A stretch of 64,000 nucleotides of DNA. It comes from Ferrimonas sediminicola. GTDB taxonomy: Bacteria > Pseudomonadota > Gammaproteobacteria > Enterobacterales > Shewanellaceae. The stretch lies in NCBI RefSeq assembly GCF_005116715.1, contig NZ_SWCI01000015.1, forward strand, positions 1 to 64,000, in the 5' to 3' direction. Shown here piece after piece: positions 17,609-26,520 of this stretch. Positions within the stretch are counted from its first letter, which is position 1, and every line of letters begins with the position of its first letter. The translations under genes and the position numbers were made by a program. Under the pieces are notes generated by a model. That model did no database searches and was not told the DNA's origin. It saw only the letters and a list, made by a program, of their open reading frames with translations.

Positions 17609-18357
17609 GTGCCCACTCCGAAACTGGTGGCCAGAGTCCCCATCACCAGGCTCCAGCCGTCCACCAGCACGAACAGCATGATCTTAAACGGCAGGGAGAC
17701 GATCATCGGCGACAGCATCATCATCCCCATGGCCATCAGCACCGAGGCCACCACCAGATCGATCACCAGGAAGGGCAGGAACAGCATGAAGCCTATCTGG
17801 AAGGCGGTCTTGAGCTCGGAGGTGACGAACGCCGGGATCAGCACCCGCAGCGGGGTCTCCTCAGGGGAGGCCAAGCCGGTGACCCCGCTGATCTCGATGA
17901 AGGTGTTGAGATCGGAGATTCGGGTCTGGGAGAGCATAAACGCCTTGACCGGCACGCTGGCACGCTCCAACGCCACCACCGCCGTCACCTGCTCCTCCAT
18001 GTAGGGCACCACCGCGTCCTCATATACCCGGTCCATCACCGGGGTCATCACGAACAGGGAGAGAAACAGCGCCATTCCCAGCAGCACCTGGTTCGAGGGG
18101 GTCTGTTGCAACCCCAGTGCCTGGCGCAGGATCGCCAGCACCACGATGATGCGGGTGAAGCTGGACATCAGCACCACCATGGCGGGCAGGAAAGTGAGAA
18201 TGGTCATCAGTCCGAGGATCTGCAGCGACACACTGTAGTCCTGGCTGCCGTCCGGGTTGGTGGTCATGGTCACCGCCGGAATGCCGGTGTTGGCCAGGGC
18301 CAGAGCCGGCATCAGCAGGGGCAGCAGCAGCGCCACCCAGGTCAGCGGCCGCCTCAT
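17605..18357 (-). CDS. fliP: FliP, flagellar export gate protein
   Basis: A 250-residue protein with a cleavable signal peptide ([20 protein letters not shown]) and four transmembrane segments. Conserved sequences include [20 protein letters not shown], the [18 protein letters not shown] block and [20 protein letters not shown]. FliP forms the pentameric core of the export gate. The start is the ATG at 18357, which overlaps the fliO stop as ATGA; the frame is open further upstream but that part is out of frame within fliO and has no FliP similarity. Confidence 0.97.
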   Translation of the reverse strand: MRRPLTWVALLLPLLMPALALANTGIPAVTMTTNPDGSQDYSVSLQILGLMTILTFLPAMVVLMSSFTRIIVVLAILRQALGLQQTPSNQVLLGMALFLSLFVMTPVMDRVYEDAVVPYMEEQVTAVVALERASVPVKAFMLSQTRISDLNTFIEISGVTGLASPEETPLRVLIPAFVTSELKTAFQIGFMLFLPFLVIDLVVASVLMAMGMMMLSPMIVSLPFKIMLFVLVDGWSLVMGTLATSFGVGT

Positions 18358-18728
18358 GACTTGGGCTCCCGGCCCACCTTGGCCAGCACCTTGGCAAACT
18401 CGCCGCCCTGGGGACCCTCGATGGGCGACTCCAGCTTGTCCAGCAGCTGAATGCCGCCGCCGCTGACGCCGATCAGGTACTGCTGCTCGCCCACCTGGAT
18501 CACCGCCACCCGCTCCTTGGTCCCGAGGGGCAGGCTGGCGATAAGACGAATCTTGCCCACCAGCTTGGTGGGCAAATTCATTTTTCGAGCCGCCAGCGCA
18601 AGCACCAGGATCAGGGCCACCACCCCGACCAGGGTGGCGATGGTGGTGGCCAACTGTTCTCCCGAGGAGATCGGCTCGGCGGCCAGGGGCAGGCTCAGCC
18701 ACAGCAGGGGCAATAGGGTGTATCGCAT
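18354..18728 (-). CDS. fliO: FliO, export gate assembly protein
   Basis: A 124-residue protein with a probable signal sequence, one transmembrane helix ([20 protein letters not shown]) and a small cytoplasmic domain with the pattern [20 protein letters not shown] shared by FliO proteins. FliO helps FliP assemble. It follows fliN by one base and overlaps fliP by 4 bp. Confidence 0.93.
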   Translation of the reverse strand: MRYTLLPLLWLSLPLAAEPISSGEQLATTIATLVGVVALILVLALAARKMNLPTKLVGKIRLIASLPLGTKERVAVIQVGEQQYLIGVSGGGIQLLDKLESPIEGPQGGEFAKVLAKVGREPKS

Positions 18729-18729
18729 C

Positions 18730-19137
18730 TTATTTGAGTTTCTTGATTCGTTCGGTCTGGCTGATCACGTCGGTCAGGCGGATGCCGAACTTTTCGTTGA
18801 CCACCACCACCTCGCCGTGGGCGATCAGGGTGCCGTTCACCATCACATCCAGGGGCTCGCCGGCCACCCGGTCCAGCTCCACCACCGAGCCCTGGTTCAG
18901 CTGCAGCAGGTTGCGGATGCTGATGCTGCTGCGCCCCACCTCCATGGAGATGGTGACCGGGATATCCAGGATGGAGTCCAGTTTCTTGCGCTCATCCTCG
19001 CTGATGCCGCTGCCAGGCTTGGGCTCGTTGAAGTCTTCAAGCTCAACCTGCTGTACCGCATCCTCCTGCTCCGCCAGGGCCGAAGCCCACTCGTCCGCCA
19101 GGTCATCCTGGTTAAACAGATCGTCGTCGTTACTCAT
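18730..19137 (-). CDS. fliN: FliN, motor switch protein
   Basis: A 135-residue protein with an acidic N-terminal extension and a C-terminal SpoA domain (ILDIPVTISMEVGRSSISIR, NLLQLNQGSVVELDRVAGEP, VNGTLIAHGEVVVVNEKFGI). FliN forms the lower C-ring with FliM and helps bind FliH and CheY-P. The ATG overlaps the fliM stop by 8 bp. Confidence 0.97.
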   Translation of the reverse strand: MSNDDDLFNQDDLADEWASALAEQEDAVQQVELEDFNEPKPGSGISEDERKKLDSILDIPVTISMEVGRSSISIRNLLQLNQGSVVELDRVAGEPLDVMVNGTLIAHGEVVVVNEKFGIRLTDVISQTERIKKLK

Positions 19138-20194
19138 CGCTTGAGCTCTCTTTCAGTTTTTCCAACATGGTGTGGGCCAGGTCATCGGCCGCCACTTTAT
19201 TCTGTACCAGCTGCAGTTCGGACTTGAAGCTCTCCGGCCGCGGAATGCGCTCGGTGATCTGGATCGCCTTATGATCGCCGGAGCGTCCCAGGCGGCCACG
19301 GAAGGTGGGCAGCTCCTCCACCTTAACCAGCATCTTCTCCGGCATCTCCACCGGGATGATGTCTCCGGCCTTCAGCTCCATCACATCGTTGAGGGTCATC
19401 TCGGTCTCCAGCAGGGTCCCGGAGAACTCCACCGGCACATCCAGAATCTCCTCCTGCAGCGCCTTGGCCCAACGCTGGTCGGTATCCTGCTTGTCCGACT
19501 GAACACCAGCATCCAGCAGCTCCCGGATGGGTTCAATCATCGAGTAGGGCAGGGTAATGTGGAAGTCACCGCCGCCGCCATCGAGCTCGATGTGGAAGGA
19601 GGAGACCACCACCACCTCGGTGGGGCTGACGATGTTGGCCATGGCCGGATTCACCTCGGAGTCCAGATACTCGAACTCCACATCCATCACCGGGGACCAG
19701 GCCTCTTTGTAATCTTCGAACACCGTCTTCAGCAGCAGCTGGATGATGCGGCGCTCGGTCGGGGTAAATTCACGACCCTCGATCTTGGCCTGGAAGCGGC
19801 CATCGCCACCGAAGAAGTTGTCCACCAGGATGAACACCAGGCGCGCCTCCATGGTGATCAGGCCGGTGCCCTTCAGGGGACGGAACCGCACCATGTTCAG
19901 GCTGGTGGGGACAAACAGGGTGTGCACGTACTCGCCGAACTTGATCATCTGTACGCCGTTGATGGAGATCTCGGCGGAACGGCGCATCAGGTTGAACAGG
20001 CTGATCCGAAGGTGGCGGGCAAAACGCTCGTTCACCAGCTCCAGCGTGGGCATGCGCCCGCGAACGATGCGGTCCTGGGAGGAGAAGTCATAGGTTTTGG
20101 CGTCTGAAGAAACGCCCTCTTCTACCTCATCATCGACCTCATCGACACCGTGCAACAGGGCATCAATTTCGTCTTGGCTAAGCAGATCGCTCAT
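19130..20194 (-). CDS. fliM: FliM, motor switch protein
   Basis: A 354-residue protein. The N-terminal LSQDEIDALLHG is the CheY-P binding peptide. The middle CheC-like domain (RGRMPTLELVNERFARHLR; GLITMEARLVFILVDNFFGG) binds FliG, and the C-terminal SpoA domain (EILDVPVEFSGTLLETEMTL) pairs with FliN. It begins 9 bp after the fliL stop. Confidence 0.97.
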   Translation of the reverse strand: MSDLLSQDEIDALLHGVDEVDDEVEEGVSSDAKTYDFSSQDRIVRGRMPTLELVNERFARHLRISLFNLMRRSAEISINGVQMIKFGEYVHTLFVPTSLNMVRFRPLKGTGLITMEARLVFILVDNFFGGDGRFQAKIEGREFTPTERRIIQLLLKTVFEDYKEAWSPVMDVEFEYLDSEVNPAMANIVSPTEVVVVSSFHIELDGGGGDFHITLPYSMIEPIRELLDAGVQSDKQDTDQRWAKALQEEILDVPVEFSGTLLETEMTLNDVMELKAGDIIPVEMPEKMLVKVEELPTFRGRLGRSGDHKAIQITERIPRPESFKSELQLVQNKVAADDLAHTMLEKLKESSSDE

Positions 20195-20203
20195 TCGACT
20201 CTC

Positions 20204-20716
20204 TTATTGCATTACAAAGCCGGTAAACAGAACCCGTTCGACCACCGGCTTGCCGGTGATCCCCTGCAGGGTGGTCTGTACGTTAATCAGTGCCTGGGTG
20301 CGCAACTCCTCCTTGCCCTCGCGGGTGGACAGCTGCTTGGCATCGGCGGCACTGAAGGTGGAGAGCAGTGAATCCTCGATCAGCGGGATGTGCTTTTTCG
20401 CTATCTCCTGATCGCCAAAGCCGCGCACCTGCACCTGCACCTTGATCTGCACCAGGTAACTGCGCTTCTCTCCGGGCAGGTTGAACAGGAAGGGCCTGGG
20501 CATCCCCACGTAGAGGGCGTCGCCCGGGGTCAGCGGGGTGGAGATCTCCACCTGCTCTGCCCCCTGCCGGTCATCACCACTGCTGAGCAAGATCACCACG
20601 CCGGCCACTATTGCCGCCAACAGGACGCCCGCCCCGGCAATGATGGCCACCATCAACCATTTGGGACGCTTGGCGGGCTCTTTCACTTCCAGTTGTAGGG
20701 ACTCTTCTTCTGCCAT
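20204..20716 (-). CDS. fliL: FliL, flagellar basal body-associated stator-supporting protein
   Basis: A 170-residue protein with a short cytoplasmic N-terminus, one transmembrane helix (WLMVAIIAGAGVLLAAIVAG) and a periplasmic domain containing LPGEKRSYLVQIKVQVQVRG and a C-terminal ERVLFTGFVMQ. FliL surrounds or supports stator units and affects torque. It lies between fliK and fliM in the usual order. Confidence 0.95.
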   Translation of the reverse strand: MAEEESLQLEVKEPAKRPKWLMVAIIAGAGVLLAAIVAGVVILLSSGDDRQGAEQVEISTPLTPGDALYVGMPRPFLFNLPGEKRSYLVQIKVQVQVRGFGDQEIAKKHIPLIEDSLLSTFSAADAKQLSTREGKEELRTQALINVQTTLQGITGKPVVERVLFTGFVMQ

Positions 20717-20765
20717 CTTGTCAGTCCGTCTTCTCTAAAACTCGCTCAGGGTAACATACCGTGAA

Positions 20766-22607
20766 TTACGCATAATAATCGATACCGCCCTCGGCGTTGC
20801 GGCCGGTCATTTGCTGGACAGTGACCAGGGCCTCATCGCTGGCCTCGACCATGGCGTCGCCGGCAACGCCGCCATCACCACCGGGCTCCCCGCCCTGGGT
20901 ATCCGCCTGGCCGTGGTCGCCCTGGCTGACCTGGGTGTCCGCCAGGGTGATCCCCTGCTGAGCCAGCATCTCCCGCAGCCTGGGAAGTGCCTGCTCCACC
21001 ATCTCCCGGGTCTGGGGCTGCTGGGCATGCAGCTGAACCTGGGCCTGATCGCCGTTCATCTGGATCTTCACCTGCAGGGCGCCCAGCTCTGGCGGGTCCA
21101 GGCGAATCTCCGCCTGGTTGGTGCGGCTGTTGATCATCATCATCATCCGCTCTCTCAACTCCGGCGCCATCCGCTCGGCCGCCACCGGCTGGCGCAGGGC
21201 GGCCTGGGTGTCAGCCTGGGCATGGGCCCGAGCGTCCGCCGTCCGCACCTGGTGCAGCCGGCTGGCGCTATCCAGCTCGAGGCCTTCACCATGTTCCGTA
21301 ACGGTCGGCTGCCCCCCGCCCTCCTGGGGCTGGGGCTGCAGACCAGGTTCTGCGGCCGGCATACCGGATCTCAGTCCGGGCTCCGCCTTAACCGCTCGGG
21401 ACTGCAGCGCGGCGACCTCCCTGGCAAGCTCGGGATCCAGCTTTTCGCCTCCCCCGGTCCGGGCGGTCACGCTCCCCCTGGCCTCGGCAGCCGTCTCGGG
21501 CTCCACGCCCGCGGCGGCTGACGCTGGTACCTGGGGCTTGGCTTTGCCCTCCTCCAGCTTGTTCTGCACCTGGCGACTGCCCTGCAGCTGAGCCAGCAGC
21601 TCAGTGCCGCTCTCCGCCTTGGGCCCACCATGGATAGGTTCCTTAGCCTGGGGCCGAGCCGTCTCCGCCCCCTGGCCATTGGCGACTTTGGCGGCGTCAC
21701 CCGTTGCCGTCTCAGAACTTGCGAGCGGTTCCACTGCCGCGCCCCTGGCCCGGTTCGTCACTGTCGAACCGGCCTCGGTCACTCCGGCCTGATCGCTGGG
21801 GGCATCGGCGCCGTCACCCTCTAGCCGGGCAAACGGCGACCCCGCAGCGCCCTGCCCCTGGCCCCCTTCGGTTTTCGCCGCTCCGCCGTCGGTCGAGGAC
21901 GTCTCATTGAGGGAGGAGGAGTTCAACCCGGGGGCCGCAGACGCCCCCTTGTGCTGGCTCGGCCCCGCCTCCGGTGGACCCCGTCGGCCGGTGGCCTCAC
22001 TGGCTACCTTTAGGCCTGGTGCAGCGCTGTTGGGATGGCCGCTGTCACCTGAGGGGTGCGGAACCACTGGCGGCCTTCCCTCCGGTCCCCGGGATCCGGT
22101 GGCGGCCTCTTCATTCGGTTTGCGACTCTCCTGTGCGGCCATAACCGGCTGCTGTTGGGGGGCAGATCTGCCGTCGGTGACCCCGTCGCCGGCCTTGCCG
22201 GGGGCAGATTGTTGCCGCTCTCCCGTTGCCACCTGTTGAAGCGCGCCCTGGGCCACTTCAGCCTCCCCCTCCTGCTTGGCGAGCAACGCCTGAGGCAGTG
22301 CGTCTTCGGCGTCGATCGGTTCGAATTCAGGGGACAGCCCGCCATCGGCCTCTTCCGGCTTCAGCTGGTCACTGGTCGCCTCCTGGGCGCCGCCCCCTTC
22401 CTCCCCCTCGCTGGAGGGCAGGGGTTGAGGAGCCTCACCACCTTCAGGTGTGGCCGGGGCCTGGCTTGCCCCCTTGGCCTGCGCCTGAGAACTGGACGCT
22501 GTGGCGCTGGCCAGGGCCGCTTCGAAACCCTCGGCCGCGTCCCCGTCGGCGGGGGGCGCGGTACCGATCACCGAGCGTATCGGCGTTACCTGCAATCGTG
22601 CTTCCAT
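20766..22607 (-). CDS. fliK: FliK, hook-length control protein with long low-complexity region
   Basis: A 613-residue protein, longer than the ~400 residues of enteric FliK. Residues about 25-455 are low-complexity Gly/Ala/Glu/Gln/Ser/Pro sequence, probably disordered. The C-terminal domain (ELRERMMMMINSRTNQAEIR, LDPPELGALQVKIQMNGDQA, HAQQPQTREMVEQALPRLRE) is the conserved FliK switch domain that acts on FlhB. First gene of its operon; a consensus sigma-54 promoter lies about 112 bp upstream. Confidence 0.92.
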   Translation of the reverse strand: MEARLQVTPIRSVIGTAPPADGDAAEGFEAALASATASSSQAQAKGASQAPATPEGGEAPQPLPSSEGEEGGGAQEATSDQLKPEEADGGLSPEFEPIDAEDALPQALLAKQEGEAEVAQGALQQVATGERQQSAPGKAGDGVTDGRSAPQQQPVMAAQESRKPNEEAATGSRGPEGRPPVVPHPSGDSGHPNSAAPGLKVASEATGRRGPPEAGPSQHKGASAAPGLNSSSLNETSSTDGGAAKTEGGQGQGAAGSPFARLEGDGADAPSDQAGVTEAGSTVTNRARGAAVEPLASSETATGDAAKVANGQGAETARPQAKEPIHGGPKAESGTELLAQLQGSRQVQNKLEEGKAKPQVPASAAAGVEPETAAEARGSVTARTGGGEKLDPELAREVAALQSRAVKAEPGLRSGMPAAEPGLQPQPQEGGGQPTVTEHGEGLELDSASRLHQVRTADARAHAQADTQAALRQPVAAERMAPELRERMMMMINSRTNQAEIRLDPPELGALQVKIQMNGDQAQVQLHAQQPQTREMVEQALPRLREMLAQQGITLADTQVSQGDHGQADTQGGEPGGDGGVAGDAMVEASDEALVTVQQMTGRNAEGGIDYYA

Positions 22608-22718
22608 AGGTCTCTACAACTCCCGGCTAACGAAGCTCAAGTCTGGTTTCCACGCCGACTCCGTCCGGCAACGAATGGGGAGCGCCAACCGATGACCTCC
22701 CCGGACAGCAGAATCTTG

Positions 22719-22734
22719 AGCAATCTTCGTGCCA
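22719..22734 (-). promoter_or_regulatory. Sigma-54 promoter of the fliK-flhB operon
   Basis: The minus strand reads TGGCACGAAGATTGCT, a full match to TGGCACGNNNNTTGCW with GG and GC 10 bp apart. It sits 6 bp past the fliJ stop, leaving an untranslated leader of about 100 bases before fliK. Confidence 0.9.
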
Positions 22735-22739
22735 CAACT

Positions 22740-23183
22740 TTAGGGCTGACGCCTTAGGAACTGCTGCAGGGCAAACTCATCCAGTTCCGCCTGCTCCCGC
22801 TTCTCCGCCCTGGCCCGCCGTCTGCCCATCTCCTTGTCGATCAGCAGGGAGAGGGCCTTCTGTTTCTGCTGGACCTGCTGCCACCGCTGCTGGAACTGGG
22901 TCACCGCCTGGTCGGCGGCCTGGATCTGCTGATGCTGCTGGTCGATGGCGCCATCGAGGCGGGCGACGAAGTGGTAGTACTGCTGATAGTGGTTGGCCGC
23001 CAGCTTGTCGCCGGTTTTCTCCGCCGCCTGGCGCACGTAATCCATGCGGAAGGATTCCAGACTCTTAAGCTGCTCCCTGAGCGCATCGGCCTGCGAGCGG
23101 GCGCTGCGAAGCTGCAGTTGGGCGGCCTCCAGCTCCTTGTCCGCCAGTTCCAGTACCTTGACCAGTTGCCGGGGATCGGCCAT
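22740..23183 (-). CDS. fliJ: FliJ, export apparatus stalk/chaperone escort
   Basis: A 147-residue, almost wholly alpha-helical protein forming an antiparallel coiled coil (LVKVLELADKELEAAQLQLR at the start; DKEMGRRRARAEKREQAELD near the end). FliJ resembles the gamma stalk of F1 ATPase and couples FliI to FlhA. It follows fliI by 9 bp and ends its operon. Confidence 0.93.
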   Translation of the reverse strand: MADPRQLVKVLELADKELEAAQLQLRSARSQADALREQLKSLESFRMDYVRQAAEKTGDKLAANHYQQYYHFVARLDGAIDQQHQQIQAADQAVTQFQQRWQQVQQKQKALSLLIDKEMGRRRARAEKREQAELDEFALQQFLRRQP

Positions 23184-23192
23184 GGCTCAGCC

Positions 23193-24533
23193 CTACAGCT
23201 TGCAGTTGGCGGCCAGTCGCGCCAACTGCTCCAGGCTGTCGGTATAGGAGGCGGAGCGTTTCATCTCCTGGCGCAGGAAGGCGTTGAATGCCGGCTGCAT
23301 GGCGATCGCCTTGTCCACCATGGGATCGGAGCCCTTGGAGTAGGCACCGATGGCGATCAGATCCTGATTCTGCCGATAGGCGGACCACAGCTGCTTGACC
23401 ATCTGAGCGGCGGTCTGGTGGAGCTGCTCGGTCACCATCGGCATCACCCGGCTGATGGAGGCTTCGATGTCGATGGCGGGGTAGTGGCCGCTCTCCGCCA
23501 ACTGGCGGGAGAGGACGATGTGGCCGTCGAGGATCGCCCGCGACGCGTCGGCGATGGGGTCCTGCTGATCGTCCCCCTCGGTCAGCACCGTATAGAAGGC
23601 GGTGATGCTGCCCTGACCCGGGCCACCATTGCCGGCCCGCTCCACCAACTTGGGCAGTTTGGCGAACACCGACGGCGGATACCCTTTGGTGGCCGGCGGC
23701 TCACCGATGGCCAGGGCGATCTCGCGCTGGGCCTGGGCATACCGGGTCAGGGAGTCCATCAGCAGCAGGGTGTTCTTGCCGCAGTCGCGGAAATACTCGG
23801 CGATGCGGGTGGCGGTTTCACAGGCGCGCAGCCGCATCATCGGACTGTTATCCGCCGGGGCGGCCACCACCACCGAGCGTGCCCGGCCCTCGGGACCAAG
23901 GATCTCCTCGATGAACTCCTTGACCTCACGACCACGCTCGCCCACCAGGCCCACCACGATGACGTCGGCGTTGGTGCCGCGGGTCATCATCCCCAGCAGC
24001 ACCGATTTACCCACCCCGGAACCGGCGAACAGTCCCATCCGCTGCCCCTGCCCCACGGTCAGCAGGGCGTTGATGGTACGCACCCCGGTATCGATCGGCT
24101 GACTGATGGCACGGCGGGCCATGGGGTTGAGCAACGGGGCGCTGTGGGCGGCGCGGTGCCGGGTCTTTAGGGGGCCGAGGCCATCGATGGGTTCGCCGTT
24201 GCCGTCGATCACCCGGCCCAGCAGGGCATCGCCGACGGCCAGTCCCCGCCGTCCGCCGATGGGAGTGACCCGGGCGCCCGGCAGCACGCCGGCCATCTCC
24301 TCGATGGGCATCAGGTAGAGCAGCTGATCATCGAATCCCACCACTTCGGCCAGGATCTCTCCGGAGAGGGTATCGATGGCGCACAGGGAGCCCACCGGCG
24401 CCCGGCAGCCCACTGCCTCCAGAGTCAGGCCCACCACCCGCAGCAGCTGGCCGGACGCCACCGGCTTGCTGCCGGCGACATTATGGTGCCAGGCCTTCAG
24501 GCGCTGGGTCAGCCGTTGGCTACGCTGCTCCAT
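23193..24533 (-). CDS. fliI: FliI, flagellar export ATPase
   Basis: A 446-residue ATPase of the F1-beta type. Walker A is [14 protein letters not shown], Walker B lies in [21 protein letters not shown], and the family block [20 protein letters not shown] is present. It forms the hexamer that feeds export substrates with FliH and FliJ. The ATG at 24533 (MEQRSQRL) is preferred; it overlaps the fliH stop by 14 bp, and upstream in-frame codons only read into fliH. Confidence 0.97.
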   Translation of the reverse strand: MEQRSQRLTQRLKAWHHNVAGSKPVASGQLLRVVGLTLEAVGCRAPVGSLCAIDTLSGEILAEVVGFDDQLLYLMPIEEMAGVLPGARVTPIGGRRGLAVGDALLGRVIDGNGEPIDGLGPLKTRHRAAHSAPLLNPMARRAISQPIDTGVRTINALLTVGQGQRMGLFAGSGVGKSVLLGMMTRGTNADVIVVGLVGERGREVKEFIEEILGPEGRARSVVVAAPADNSPMMRLRACETATRIAEYFRDCGKNTLLLMDSLTRYAQAQREIALAIGEPPATKGYPPSVFAKLPKLVERAGNGGPGQGSITAFYTVLTEGDDQQDPIADASRAILDGHIVLSRQLAESGHYPAIDIEASISRVMPMVTEQLHQTAAQMVKQLWSAYRQNQDLIAIGAYSKGSDPMVDKAIAMQPAFNAFLRQEMKRSASYTDSLEQLARLAANCKL

Positions 24534-25461
24534 GACCAGGAGCCTCCTGGGCGGCAGCGGCGTTCGGGGCATCGGTGTCGGCGGTGGCGGTTTGCGACGT
24601 CATCCCGTCACTCTCCCCCTGGCCGGCCTCCTGATCGGGGGCACTGTGGAACCGGGGATAGTCGGGTTCATCCACCGCGGGGCGCGGCTGGTTGATGAAC
24701 TGACTGAAGATGGTGTCGATGCGCTCCGCCAGGGGCATGGCCACCTCGGAGCGCTGGGTCAGCACCTTCAGGCTTCCCCGGCTCAGGCTGGGCTCCAGTT
24801 CCAGATGCCAGTTGCGGCGGGCCAGTTCGTCATCGCCATAGCTGTCCCGGACCAGTTGCATGTCCTCGCCGCTCAGTTGGATGGTGACCCTCTGCTCACG
24901 GCTGGGCAGGGCGTCGATGGCCTGGCGCAGGGCCAGCAGCAACGGCTCGGACTGGGTTTTCACCTCGCAGCCAATCACCGCCCGGGCCAGGTGCTGACTC
25001 AGCTCCACCAGTTCCTGCTCCACTTGGTTATCGATCGCCTGCAGCGGCTCAACCAGCTGATTTAGAAGGCTGTCCAGTTGGGCCAGCTGGGCCTGGATGC
25101 GGGCCCGGCCCTCCTCCAGCCCCTGCTCCAGTCCCTGTTCATAACCCTGGCTGTGGCCCTCCTCCAGCCCCTTGAGGCGGCCCTCCTCCAGCCCCTTGCG
25201 GGTCCCTTCGGTCAGCCCCTCATCGAACCCCTCCTGGCGGGCATCTTCGCGGATCGACTCGATCTCCGCCAGGGTCGGCGGGGCCGGAGTCTCCTCCTCC
25301 TGCGCTGGCGGCTCCGGCTCACCACTGCTGATATTCAGTGCCAGGGGCGAGGGCTGGGAGAGGCCCTCCCCGACATCGGGCAGTTGCCACTGTTGCGCCT
25401 CGTCGCCATCCAGTTGGCTGGCGAGGCGTCGATTGAACTGGGCTCGGGTCTCCTGGCTCAT
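24520..25461 (-). CDS. fliH: FliH, export ATPase regulator
   Basis: A 313-residue protein. The centre (about residues 75-120) has the repeated helix pattern characteristic of FliH ([20 protein letters not shown], then [20 protein letters not shown]), rich in GxxxG steps. The C-terminal domain binds FliI ([33 protein letters not shown]). It has a ~55-residue Pro/Ala/Asp-rich C-terminal extension. It starts 3 bp after the fliG stop. Confidence 0.95.
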   Translation of the reverse strand: MSQETRAQFNRRLASQLDGDEAQQWQLPDVGEGLSQPSPLALNISSGEPEPPAQEEETPAPPTLAEIESIREDARQEGFDEGLTEGTRKGLEEGRLKGLEEGHSQGYEQGLEQGLEEGRARIQAQLAQLDSLLNQLVEPLQAIDNQVEQELVELSQHLARAVIGCEVKTQSEPLLLALRQAIDALPSREQRVTIQLSGEDMQLVRDSYGDDELARRNWHLELEPSLSRGSLKVLTQRSEVAMPLAERIDTIFSQFINQPRPAVDEPDYPRFHSAPDQEAGQGESDGMTSQTATADTDAPNAAAAQEAPGHGAA

Positions 25462-25464
25462 GGA

Positions 25465-26520
25465 TTAGAGGAACTCTTCGCCACCGGCGCCACCCAGCAT
25501 GATCTCGCCGGCATCGGCCAGGCGTCTGGCCACCGCCAGCACCTCCTTCTGAGCCGCCTCCACTTCGGAGACTCGAACCGGTCCCATCGCTTCCAGGTCG
25601 TCGCGAACCAGTTCCGCCTGGCGCTTGGACATGTTGCCGAGGATCTTCTCCTTGAGCTGATCGTCGGCCCCCTTGAGGGCGCGGATCAGCACCTCCTGCT
25701 GCAGGTCGCGCAGGACCACCTGCATCGCCCGGTCGTCCATGTCCGCCAGGTTCTCGAACACGAACATCAGGTCCTGAATCTGCTGCCCCAGCTCCTCGTC
25801 GGAGTCGCGGATCGATTCCATCAGCTGGCCTTCGATGCCGGTATCCAGGTAGTTCATAATGTTGGCGGCCGCCTTCAGGCCACCCATCTTGGCGGCCTGG
25901 GCCCCGGCCTGGCCGGCAAACTGCTTCTCCATGATGTCGTTCAGTTCCTGCAGGGCCGCCGGTTGCACCTCCTCCAGGTTGGCGATACGCAGCATCAGGT
26001 CCAGCCGCACCCGTTCGGTGAACTGACTCATGATCTGGGCGGCCTGATCCGGCTCCAGGTAGGAGAGGACGATGGTCTGGATCTGCGGGTGCTCGTTCTG
26101 GATGATGTTGGCCACCTGGCGCGCATCCATCCACTTGAGGGAGTCGAGGCCGGTGGCCCCGTGGCCCATGACAATCTGATCGATCAGGTTGCCCGCCTTG
26201 TCCTCGCCCAGGGCCTGAGTCAGGGCCTTGCGGACAAACTCCTGGCTGTTGAGGCCGATGGAGGAGAACTTCTTGATCTGCTCCAGGAACAACCGGTGTA
26301 CCGCGGTCACCTTGTCCTGGCTGAAGTTGTTGATCCCCGCCATCACCATGCCCACCTTCTGTACATGCTTGGGCTCCAGGTTCTTCAGGATCTGGGCGGC
26401 GTCGGACTCCGACAGGCTGAGCAGCAGGATGGCGGTTCGCTCGATCCCGGTCAGGTTGTTGACATCAAAGTCACCGCCGGCGGCCACCTGGCCCCCTGTG
26501 GTCTGTGGCAGATCAGGCAT
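25465..26520 (-). CDS. fliG: FliG, motor switch protein
   Basis: A 351-residue protein with the three FliG domains: N-terminal FliF-binding (LTGIERTAILLLSLSESDAA), middle armadillo domain (VLSYLEPDQAAQIMSQF) and C-terminal torque domain (LMFVFENLADMDDRAMQVVL; MSKRQAELVRDDLEAMGPVR) with the charged residues that meet the stator. A small Gly-rich N-terminal extension precedes the first domain. Start overlaps the fliF stop by 8 bp. Confidence 0.97.
   Translation of the reverse strand: MPDLPQTTGGQVAAGGDFDVNNLTGIERTAILLLSLSESDAAQILKNLEPKHVQKVGMVMAGINNFSQDKVTAVHRLFLEQIKKFSSIGLNSQEFVRKALTQALGEDKAGNLIDQIVMGHGATGLDSLKWMDARQVANIIQNEHPQIQTIVLSYLEPDQAAQIMSQFTERVRLDLMLRIANLEEVQPAALQELNDIMEKQFAGQAGAQAAKMGGLKAAANIMNYLDTGIEGQLMESIRDSDEELGQQIQDLMFVFENLADMDDRAMQVVLRDLQQEVLIRALKGADDQLKEKILGNMSKRQAELVRDDLEAMGPVRVSEVEAAQKEVLAVARRLADAGEIMLGGAGGEEFL

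Noticed and set aside
18358-18702. N-terminal extension of FliP
   Set aside because: The open frame runs through fliO in another frame; the signal peptide and ATGA overlap put the true start at 18357.
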